Shown here piece after piece: positions 53,039 to 59,580 of a DNA stretch of 59,580 nucleotides. The DNA is from Acidobacteriota bacterium (GTDB lineage: Bacteria > Acidobacteriota > Terriglobia > Bryobacterales > Bryobacteraceae): assembly GCA_003223115.1 (NCBI GenBank), contig QHXW01000189.1, positions 1 to 59,580 of the forward strand. The letters are read 5' to 3'. The translations under genes and the position numbers were made by a program. The notes under the pieces are model-generated. The model saw only the letters and a list, made by a program, of their open reading frames with translations. It was not told the origin of the DNA and ran no database searches. The stretch's first letter is position 1. Each line of letters begins with the position of its first letter.

Positions 53039-54887
53039 CGGCCTGGCTGCCTACCGAGCCGCGACCGTAAGCGAGCGGTGCTCTCTGACTGTCTCCGCGC
53101 GCAACCGACACGCCCCCGGGTCGATCGCCGTGCTGGCTCTCATCGCCGCGGCGCTGCCGCTTGGGGCGCAGGTGCGCCACACCATGTTCCCACCAGTGCG
53201 CGGCACGCGTGAGATGGTGGGCGCGGCGAACAACTTTGAGGTGGAGGCCGGTTTCCGCATCCTCACGCAGGGGGGAAATGCCATCGATTCGGGCGTAGCG
53301 ACGGTGCTGGCCGCTGCGGTAACCGAGCAGGCGCGCTTTGGCCTGGGCGGCGAAATGCCGCTATTGGTCAAGGTCGCGGGAAAACCGGTGGTGGCGATCA
53401 GCGGCATCGGTACGGCGCCCGCCAAGGCCACGGTGGAATTCTTCAAGAACCGAAAGCCGGAATCCTGGGAAGATGAGGACCGTATCGCACCCATCCCGAC
53501 GATTGGAATTCTCACGGCTCCGGTACCGGGTGTTTTCGATGGTTTGATTCTGGCGCTGTCGCGCTACGGGACCATGTCGTTCGCGCAGGTGGTTGCGCCG
53601 GCCATTGAGTATGCGCATGGGTTCCCGATCGGCGAGGAATTCGCCGCCTTTATTCGAGGAGATCAGAGATTCCTCGAGCTGTGGCCCGCATCCAAGGCCT
53701 TCTTCATTCCAGGTGGAATCCCGCCGGAACGCGGTGAAATCTTCCGCGAGCCGACGCTTGGGCGCACCCTTCGCGAGTTGGTGTCCGTGGAGAAGAGGGC
53801 GTCGGGAAATCGCGGAGCGAAGCTGCGAGCGGTCCGCGATTATTTTTATAAAGGCAAGCTCGCCAGGCGCATGGCGGCGTTTTGTGACAGCAATGGCGGG
53901 CTCATCACGTATCGCGATCTGGCCGGTTTTCACGCTGACATCGACCGGCCGCGCAGCACGACTTTCCGGGGGTACGAAATCTACAAACCGGGCTTCTGGA
54001 CACAGGGCCCGGTCATGCTCGAGGCGCTGAATCTGCTGGAAGGCTTCAACCTGAAAGCCATGGGGCACAACTCGCCGGAGTACTTACATACGGTGATCGA
54101 GGTGGTGAAGCTGGCTTTCGCGGATCGAGACCGGTATTACGGCGATCCGAAGTTTTCGCATATTCCCGAGGAGGTGCTGCTCTCGAAGGAATACGCCGCG
54201 AATCGGCGCAAACTGATCGATCCGGCGCACGCGTCGCTCGAGCATCGTCCCGGAACCTTCGCCATGCCGCTTGAATTGGAGAAGGCATCGAAGGGCGCGC
54301 GCGGCGGCGACCGCGACACGACGTGCGTCAACGTGGTGGACCGCAAGGGAAATGTATTCTCGGCCACGCCCAGCGGAGCCTGGCTGCCTTCGGTGATCGC
54401 CGGCGATACGGGCATTCCATTCAGCTCGCGAATGCAATCATTCATGCTGACCCAGGGTCATCCCAACCAATTGGCGCCCGGAAAGCGTCCCAGAGTGACA
54501 CTGAGCCCGACGATCGTGCTGAAAGATGGAAAGCCGTTCCTGGCCCTATCGACTCCAGGCGGAGACAACCAGGACCAGGCGCTGCTGCAGGTGCTGCTGA
54601 ACATCGTTGAATTCAACATGTCGCCTCAAGAAGCTGTCGAGGCGCCTCGGTTCCAAAGCGAGCATTTTTATAGCTCGTTCGGTAATCACGAGTTCTCACC
54701 AGGCAGGTTGAGCCTGGAGAGCCGCATTCCCAAGACTACGGCGGACAAACTCACGATGCTTGGCCATCGTGTGACCATTGCGGGCGACTGGAGCAACTCT
54801 TCGGCGCCGACAGTGATCGAGATTTCAGAAGGCGTTCTGCAGGGTGGGGCCGACCCGCGGCGGAGCCGGTTTATCTTCGGACGATAG
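53028..54887 (+). CDS. Gamma-glutamyltransferase-family Ntn hydrolase
   Basis: GGT enzymes self-cleave and transfer or hydrolyse gamma-glutamyl groups in the periplasm. The self-cleavage region is GDRDTTCVNVVDRKGN with T431 as the expected nucleophile; the histidine usual after the two threonines is a cysteine (C433). Other family segments are GGNAIDSGVATVLAAAVTEQ, GFPIGEEFAAFIRGD and LALSTPGGDNQDQALLQVLLNI. The first 35 residues are unusual because they are encoded by a repeat-like element (53051-53082) and precede a hydrophobic leader (AVLALIAAALPLGAQ). The ATG at 53028 overlaps the DUF362 gene. The length of 619 residues is slightly long. Confidence 0.87.
   Translation: MRRSGLAAYRAATVSERCSLTVSARNRHAPGSIAVLALIAAALPLGAQVRHTMFPPVRGTREMVGAANNFEVEAGFRILTQGGNAIDSGVATVLAAAVTEQARFGLGGEMPLLVKVAGKPVVAISGIGTAPAKATVEFFKNRKPESWEDEDRIAPIPTIGILTAPVPGVFDGLILALSRYGTMSFAQVVAPAIEYAHGFPIGEEFAAFIRGDQRFLELWPASKAFFIPGGIPPERGEIFREPTLGRTLRELVSVEKRASGNRGAKLRAVRDYFYKGKLARRMAAFCDSNGGLITYRDLAGFHADIDRPRSTTFRGYEIYKPGFWTQGPVMLEALNLLEGFNLKAMGHNSPEYLHTVIEVVKLAFADRDRYYGDPKFSHIPEEVLLSKEYAANRRKLIDPAHASLEHRPGTFAMPLELEKASKGARGGDRDTTCVNVVDRKGNVFSATPSGAWLPSVIAGDTGIPFSSRMQSFMLTQGHPNQLAPGKRPRVTLSPTIVLKDGKPFLALSTPGGDNQDQALLQVLLNIVEFNMSPQEAVEAPRFQSEHFYSSFGNHEFSPGRLSLESRIPKTTADKLTMLGHRVTIAGDWSNSSAPTVIEISEGVLQGGADPRRSRFIFGR
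53051..53082. repeat. Interspersed repeat-like element within the start of the GGT gene
   Basis: The stretch around CCGAGCCGCGACCGTAAGCG with a following AGCGGT resembles a short GC-rich palindromic repeat that I recall from Acidobacteria genomes. Here it is translated as YRAATVSER. Arms ACCG/CGGT and CCGC/GCGG form a weak hairpin. No second copy occurs in this window, so its repeat status rests on memory. Confidence 0.35.
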
Positions 54888-54967
54888 GGGCTGGTCTGGG
54901 ATCGGGAAGTACACGCCAACAATTCTCGATTCGAGCGGCCAGCCTGGCCATTTTTACAATTGCGGCG

Positions 54968-55382
54968 ATGATCAGGCTCGGCTACATCGTCGTCACGCGG
55001 CGGTACCTGGACATCCAGGGAGCCGAATTGGAGCGCGTAGCGCGTTCCTTAGCGGCCTCGGGCGCATTCGCTAACCCGTTCAGCATTCCGACGGCCCCTA
55101 CCGCGCTTCCGGCGCCCGGCTATACGTTTCTCTTGGGCGGAGTGTACGGGCTGCTCGGAAACACCGTGGCTGCGGAGGCGGGCAAGCAGTTGCTCTCAGC
55201 GCTAGTCTCGGCTGCCACTGACGCTCTGCTGCCGTTTGTCTCGGTGGCGTGCAGTTTCGCACAAAACATAGGCATCTGGGCAGGCCTCGTGGGCGCGCTG
55301 CTGCCATTCCGGCTGATCAATGAGACAAAAGGCAACGTAACGTGGAAGCGCCGTATACCGCGGCGTTCCTGATCCCGTTCTA
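54968..55382 (+). pseudogene. Truncated GT-C glycosyltransferase remnant
   Basis: The reading begins RLGYIVVTRRYLD, and shows SGAFANPFSIPTAPTALPAPGYTFLL, KQLLSALVSAATDALLP and IWAGLVGALLPFRLINETKG, which are the first periplasmic loop and following helices of a polyprenyl-sugar glycosyltransferase of the PMT type. Near 55335 the sense passes to another frame (VEAPYTAAFLIPF) and ends at TAA 55381-55383. The rest of the expected protein, several hundred residues, is missing. Heparinase-like sequence begins immediately after the stop, so a deletion has joined two genes. A TACAAT box ends seven bases before the ATG. Confidence 0.7.
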
Positions 55383-55383
55383 A

Positions 55384-56200
55384 TTTTCACCGAACACTCA
55401 CCTGCTGGCAGAGGCCGTCGCCTCCATGCGCTGGGCATTCTGTTTCTGTTTCCCTCATGCGAGCCGCTGGGAAAGGATCGGGCACAAGGTGGTGGAGACA
55501 GAAATCCACCGGCAGGTTCCCAAGGACGGAGGCCATTTCGAGCAATCTGCCAATTATCACGTCTACGCGCTGGACATGTTTTTGTTCTATCACGTCTTGG
55601 CTGAGACCACCGATGCATATCGCGCCAGGCTGAAGGTCATGGCCAACTTTCTCGACTCTCTTCTGGGGCGTTCCAGACGTTTACCGTCCTTCGGCGATGA
55701 TGACGGCGGACGTTTTTTTCATCCGCACGGTTGCCGCGATCGATTTGCTCGTGCAACACTAGCGACCTTCGCTGCCCTTTTCCGGAAACTGCGCCGCGGA
55801 AGATTTCCATGAGCAGGCCGTATGGTGGCTGGGGAGTGGCTCGAGGCCAACCTCAGGCCGCAAGCACCACGAATCGCGTCTTTTTCTCGAGTCCGGAATC
55901 GCCGCAATGCTCGTCGAGGATTTGCGCCTCGTTGTTCGCGTAGGTCCGTTCGGTGCAGGTTCAGCCGGACACAGCCACTGCGACGTCCTCAGCTTCACAC
56001 TCTCTGAAGCCGCAACTGACGTACTGGTCGATCCCGGAACATATACCTACGTCGCCGACGCCGCACTTCGCGATTGGTTCCGCGGGTCAGCGGCTCATAA
56101 CAGCATCCGCGTCGATCGTTCCGATCAGGTCATTGCCGCCGGCCCGTTCCGCTGGTCCCACACGCTAGTTTCTGGGCGTATTGGATTTATCCGGATGTAG
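55384..56200 (+). pseudogene. Heparinase II/III-like gene remnant
   Basis: Without any start codon the frame opens with FSPNTHLLAEAVASM at 55384 and continues with ETEIHRQVPKDGGHFEQSANYHVYALDMFLFY and PSFGDDDGGRFF, typical of the alpha/alpha toroid of heparinase II/III-like proteins. A frameshift occurs near 55800. The other frame then reads DFHEQAVWWLG and on to VRVGPFGAGSAGHSHCDVLSF, with DVLVDPGTYTYVADAALRD, the C-terminal beta domain. It breaks again before 56200. The N-terminal third is absent. Together with the glycosyltransferase fragment it marks a decayed exopolysaccharide locus. Confidence 0.75.
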
Positions 56201-56331
56201 GTCTTACGTTGAGCTCCGTGCAGAACCGGATGATACCTACACTTATCTAAGTGACACAAGTGACACAGGCTCTATGACAATTCGAATGGAGCGTGATGGG
56301 TTTCGATTGGTCTCTTGTGACGATCTAGCAA

Positions 56332-57414
56332 CTAACTCATCTGTTGACGCAGCACCGATTGAATTTCATCTTCCTCATCGCGGATCCAATTGAAGATGCT
56401 GGTGAGCGTCGCCCGCGCATCTCTCTTAGGCTTCCAACCGCGAACACTCGCGAGCTTACGCGAATCGGTAACATAGATTCTCACATCCGCGGGACGGGTC
56501 TTTGTGTCGGATGTGATGTCAATACGGTTTCCCGTAATTTCTTCGCAGAGGCGAGTAGTTTCGAGCAGGGAAAGACTTCCAGCCAAACCACCGCCTACGT
56601 TGAATACCTGACCATTGTATGAGTCGAGATTCTGGATTTGTTCGAGAGCCAGGTCGCAAATATCATCAACATGAATGAAATCGCGCACCTGCTTGCCGGT
56701 GCCCCCAAATCCGATGTAACGCAGAGGTTTTCGGAAATAGTGCGCTGCCATCCACAGGGCGATGATGCCCTGGTCGATCTTGCCCATCTGGCGAGGGCCG
56801 GTGATCAGCCCGGAGCGGTCGATCACGAAACGGAATCCGTAGGCATCAGCATAGTCTTCGACCATCAACTCGGAGGCGAGTTTGGTCATTCCGTAAAGTG
56901 ATCGAGCGCCTTCAAGTGGAAATCGTTCCGAGATGCCACATTCCGACGCGCCCGCCAATTCTTGAGCGGCAGTCAGAGCGAACCGCGTTTCTTGCTCCGT
57001 AAATTGAAGCCCATTCAGCATCCGGTATGGATAGACGCGGCTGGTCGAAAGAAATATGAAATCGGCCTTGGTTCGTCGTGCCAGTTCCAGACAGTTAAAG
57101 CACCCCAACAGATTCGTGGCGATCAGATATTCAGGGGAGCCGCCGTATCCGGCCTGGGCCGAGGGTTCGGCCGAGCACTCCACAATCAGATCCGGTTGCG
57201 GGGAGATGGCCACTAAGTCACCGAGCGACCGCACATCCGCGTGAACAAATACGACGCCTTCAGTCTTCAGCCGTCCGAGATTCAGCTCTGAGCCGCGGCG
57301 ATGGAGATTGTCGAGAGCGGTGACCTGAGTGTTCGGGTCCTTTCGCTTGATGCTCAGGGCCAGGTACGAGCCCACGAAACCGGCTCCGCCTGTCACCAAC
57401 GCGTGTCTATACAT
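56332..57414 (-). CDS. NAD-dependent epimerase/dehydratase (CDP-sugar epimerase-like)
   Basis: An extended SDR of 360 residues: GGAGFVGSYLA (nucleotide loop, near residue 9), ADVRSLGDLV, STSRVYP (Ser), then YGMTKLASE (catalytic YxxxK) and RSGLITGPRQMGKIDQG. The pattern GTGKQVRDFIHVDDICDLAL is shared with CDP-paratose 2-epimerase-like enzymes. The substrate is probably a nucleotide sugar for surface polysaccharide. It overlaps the GT2 gene by eight bases and is the last gene of the three-gene operon. Confidence 0.85.
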   Translation of the reverse strand: MYRHALVTGGAGFVGSYLALSIKRKDPNTQVTALDNLHRRGSELNLGRLKTEGVVFVHADVRSLGDLVAISPQPDLIVECSAEPSAQAGYGGSPEYLIATNLLGCFNCLELARRTKADFIFLSTSRVYPYRMLNGLQFTEQETRFALTAAQELAGASECGISERFPLEGARSLYGMTKLASELMVEDYADAYGFRFVIDRSGLITGPRQMGKIDQGIIALWMAAHYFRKPLRYIGFGGTGKQVRDFIHVDDICDLALEQIQNLDSYNGQVFNVGGGLAGSLSLLETTRLCEEITGNRIDITSDTKTRPADVRIYVTDSRKLASVRGWKPKRDARATLTSIFNWIRDEEDEIQSVLRQQMS

Positions 57415-58192
57415 GTCGAGATTGTGCTCTCACCTCTGGCAAGGATTCGGCGGGACGCCGATAGTCGCCCCGCGACAGAATTTTCTCGAGCCAAAGGTAG
57501 AGCACAATGAAAAGGTAGCGGCTGCCCATTTCCTTGAGTTTCAACTTGGACATGCCGGTCTTGCGGTTCGTCCATGTGATGGGAATGACGGCGTAAGAAA
57601 AGCCGCGCACGATGGCCTTAAGCGGCATCTCGACTGTAAGATTGAAATGCGGCGAGATGAGCGGCTGCATGCCTTCAATGGCTTCGCGGCGATAGCACTT
57701 AAATGCGTTTGTAATATCGTTGCAGCGAATGCCAAACAAAGACTGAACAAACCAATTCGCCAGGCGGTTAATCACCAACTTGTGGATGGGGTAATCAATG
57801 ACCTTGCCGCCGCGGCAAAATCGCGAGCCGAAAACGCAGTCGTACCCTTCATCCAGCTTACGGTAGTATTTCACCAGATCTTCGGGACTATCGGAGCGAT
57901 CCGCCATCATGACGGCCACCGCATCCCCGGTACAGTTTTCTAATCCGGCGCGCACCGCCATTCCGAACCCATTCCTGCCGACATTCCGGACTAACTTCAC
58001 ACCGGCATCCCGCGAAGCGAAGTACTGGACTTCAAGGTCGGTCTTGTCGCTGCTCCCGTCGTCTACCATTACGATCTCGTATGAGATACTCTCGCGTTGC
58101 AAAGTCTCAACCAGCGTCGAGAGAGTTTCCCTGATGCTGCCTTCCTCATTGTGAGCCGGTATGACGACCGAAAGCTTCAAAGTTCGCCTCAC
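57407..58192 (-). CDS. Family 2 glycosyltransferase (dolichol-phosphate-mannose-synthase-like)
   Basis: The 261-residue protein has the GT-A fold: LSVVIPAHNEEGSIRETL, VMVDDGSSDKTDLE (nucleotide-sugar binding), MMADRSDSPEDL (DxD-like variant, DRSD) and FGSRFCRGG. The later ITWTNRKTGMSKLKLKEMG is typical of DPM1-like transferases acting on polyprenyl phosphate. No transmembrane helix is obvious except a short one near the C-terminus (YLFIVLYLWLE). It overlaps both epimerase genes by four to eight bases. Confidence 0.9.
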   Translation of the reverse strand: MRRTLKLSVVIPAHNEEGSIRETLSTLVETLQRESISYEIVMVDDGSSDKTDLEVQYFASRDAGVKLVRNVGRNGFGMAVRAGLENCTGDAVAVMMADRSDSPEDLVKYYRKLDEGYDCVFGSRFCRGGKVIDYPIHKLVINRLANWFVQSLFGIRCNDITNAFKCYRREAIEGMQPLISPHFNLTVEMPLKAIVRGFSYAVIPITWTNRKTGMSKLKLKEMGSRYLFIVLYLWLEKILSRGDYRRPAESLPEVRAQSRHV

Positions 58193-59253
58193 GAAGTCAC
58201 AGAAACACTCTGTCGAGCCGCTTTTGCAGTTTGTCGATCGGCAATCGAACTAATGATCTTTGGCAGATCATGCCCCAGCTTCCAGTTCGGAAAGTGCGAG
58301 CGGACCTTGCCTAGATCCGTAATGTAACAGAGGTGGTCACCTGTCCGGTTCATTTCCTTGTACTGATAGTTCAGGTGCAGCCCCATCGAAGAGAGCATGT
58401 CGATTGTCTCGCGAATGGACAAACTGTTTTCGCGCCCTCCGCCGAGATTATACGCTTCTCCGCAACGCGGATGATGGAAGAATTCCAGGAATAGTCGCCC
58501 TACATCCTGGCAATGGATCTGGTCTCTTACCTGTTTTCCTTTGTAGCCATATACCGTATATTCAGTGCCGGTAATAGCGCAATAAACGATATAAGCGAGA
58601 TACCCATGCAGCTCGACGGCGGCGTGCTGCGGCCCCGTGAAACATCCGCCGCGGAAGACGCCCACCGGCATCTGGAAATACCTGCCGAACTCCTGGCACA
58701 TGACATCGGCCGCTACTTTCGAGGCACCGAACACTGAATGCAGACAGGCATCAATCGACATGGTTTCGTCGATGCCAACACGCCCGTCAGCGTAGTCATA
58801 CCGCGTCTCCAGCTCGGTCAACGGGATCTGGTTCGGGCGGTCTCCATAAACTTTGTTCGTCGAAGTAAAGCACAGAGGCGATTCGCGGCAAAAGTCACGC
58901 GCGGCGACGAGAATATTCATGGTGCCGCCGGCATTGACGTCAAAATCGTCGTATGGGATAGCCGCCGCCCGATCGTGCGAGGGCTGGGCCGCGGTGTGGA
59001 TGATGAAATCCGGCCGTTGATCACGAAACAGATCGCGGACTGACTGTCTGTCCCGAATATCCAAGTCAAAATGACGGTAGTTCGGAAAGGTAGCGCGCAG
59101 TTCATCTACCACCGGACGGGTAGTGCCCTGCTCGCCGAAAAATTGCCGGCGCATATCGTTGTCCGCACCGGCAACTTGCCAGCCTTCCGCAGATAGCAGC
59201 CGGACACATTCCGAGCCGATCAGTCCTCCGGAACCTGTGATCAGTGCTTTCAT
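58189..59253 (-). CDS. NAD-dependent epimerase/dehydratase, CDP-paratose 2-epimerase-like
   Basis: The 354-residue SDR has GSGGLIGSECVRLL at the start, HTAAQPSHDRA, TSTNKVYGDRPN, HSVFGASKVAADVMCQEFG and FRGGCFTGPQHAAVELHGYL. The last segments are those of the tyvelose-type epimerase group. The catalytic motif reads FxxxK (FGASK) instead of YxxxK, although related proteins I remember have the same. GYKGKQVRDQIHCQDVGRLF matches the partner epimerase. AGGGGAT lies before the ATG. It is the first gene of the operon epimerase-GT2-epimerase. Confidence 0.87.
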   Translation of the reverse strand: MKALITGSGGLIGSECVRLLSAEGWQVAGADNDMRRQFFGEQGTTRPVVDELRATFPNYRHFDLDIRDRQSVRDLFRDQRPDFIIHTAAQPSHDRAAAIPYDDFDVNAGGTMNILVAARDFCRESPLCFTSTNKVYGDRPNQIPLTELETRYDYADGRVGIDETMSIDACLHSVFGASKVAADVMCQEFGRYFQMPVGVFRGGCFTGPQHAAVELHGYLAYIVYCAITGTEYTVYGYKGKQVRDQIHCQDVGRLFLEFFHHPRCGEAYNLGGGRENSLSIRETIDMLSSMGLHLNYQYKEMNRTGDHLCYITDLGKVRSHFPNWKLGHDLPKIISSIADRQTAKAARQSVSVTS

Positions 59254-59286
59254 CGAAATCCCCTATGGTGCCTGACTGACAACGCT

Positions 59287-59292
59287 AGTATA
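59287..59292 (-). promoter_or_regulatory. Candidate -10 box of the epimerase operon
   Basis: TATACT on the minus strand lies 34 bases before the ATG at 59253. No good -35 box is seen at the expected spacing. Confidence 0.25.
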
Positions 59293-59441
59293 TCGTTTTC
59301 ACCTGCAGTTACGGGTTCTAGTGCATCTATCCGCGCGCCCTTCATAAGAACCGTTCAACGCGTCCTCAGTATAATTTCTCGCTACCGGACCCAAAAGTGC
59401 GGAGCGGCAGAAAAAGCACGCACAACTAACCTTAACCTAAC

Positions 59442-59454
59442 CCGGCAAAGCCGG
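59442..59454. repeat. Short hairpin beside a TAACC-type repeat
   Basis: CCGGC-AAA-GCCGG follows a stretch with three TAACC copies (about 59427-59442), about 30 bp before the start of the last gene. It could belong to the end of a repeated element that carries this gene. Confidence 0.3.
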
Positions 59455-59485
59455 AACCAAACAGGATATCCGTTATGATGCCCGA

Positions 59486-59580
59486 ATGGGCGTTGAACTT
59501 CTGACCGAGCGGTACCAGAGCCAGATGGCTGGCGTTCTCTCCTGCTACGACCGGATCATCATCCAAGGAACGGTTCCGAA
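59486..59580 (+). CDS. N-terminus of a protein family I recall as multi-copy in Acidobacteria
   Basis: Only 31 codons are visible, beginning MGVELLTERY and continuing QSQMAGVLSCYDRIIIQGTV. I recall similar N-termini from proteins present in several copies in Solibacter-like genomes, but I know no function for them; a mobile-element role is possible. A TATGAT box (59474-59479) ends six bases before the ATG, again a leaderless arrangement. The gene runs off the right edge. Confidence 0.65.
   Translation, partial: MGVELLTERYQSQMAGVLSCYDRIIIQGTVP

Noticed and set aside
1-59580. tRNA, rRNA or CRISPR arrays
   Set aside because: No cloverleaf-like sequence, ribosomal segment or regularly spaced repeat was recognised on either strand by eye.

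Overview
The window looks like chromosomal DNA of an Acidobacteriota bacterium close to Bryobacter/Solibacter. The reasons are GC-rich coding sequence, two decayed genes that end in the 'Solibacter C-terminal' type domain (TIGR03437, recognised from memory), an alternative complex III (Act) cluster beside a caa3 oxidase, and the general gene repertoire. No rRNA, tRNA, CRISPR array or intact insertion sequence was seen. This is a reading by eye; no database search was run.

Layout. 1-3000: N-terminus of a secreted protein and glnE (minus). 3077-7768: two neighbouring, heavily decayed secreted-protein genes, with a truncated copy of the 3' end of the MOSC gene between them. 7894-11173: MOSC protein, glnA and a galactonate-dehydratase-like enzyme (minus). 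11376-14833: membrane protein, winged-helix regulator, uppS, tmk and holB (plus). 14881-17607: alcohol dehydrogenase, aroA and a stand-alone OmpR-type DNA-binding protein (minus). 17965-19038: glycosylasparaginase-like enzyme. 19269-31602: a 12-gene respiratory operon, actABCDEF - small membrane protein - sco - coxBACD. 31692-35214: porin-like, HD-GYP and cupredoxin genes (minus). 35480-41669: gcvT-gcvH-gcvPA-gcvPB and a GT-C membrane protein. 41696-44608: YggX-like protein, a frameshifted small gene, an ATP-grasp ligase, a small CxxC protein and a frameshifted response regulator. 45050-48432: a radical SAM gene divergent from nadA-moaA. 48524-50336: accB-accC. 50519-54887: an uncharacterised secreted protein, a DUF362 protein and a gamma-glutamyltransferase. 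54968-56200: glycosyltransferase and heparinase remnants. 56332-59253: epimerase / GT2 / epimerase operon (minus). 59486-end: start of a protein family I remember as multi-copy in these bacteria.

The most striking item is the radical SAM gene at 45050-46426. A plain ORF stops at a TGA after residue 446. The same frame continues through the TGA as Cys-Sec-Ala-Glu-Pro and reaches a TAG 12 codons later. A perfect 6-bp hairpin with the apical loop AGGTC lies just downstream, closely resembling the E. coli fdhF SECIS in loop sequence and spacing. I read it as a genuine selenoprotein of the CUAEP-tail radical SAM type.

Functional links: GlnE has its target in the window, GlnA, with the adenylylation tyrosine at exactly residue 397. 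The Act and cox genes together encode a quinol-to-oxygen electron chain. The glycine cleavage genes lack only lipoamide dehydrogenase. The trio cupredoxin / HD-GYP / outer-membrane barrel looks like one envelope-signalling unit. Several genes have a -10-like hexamer six bases before the start codon and no Shine-Dalgarno, which suggests leaderless mRNAs.
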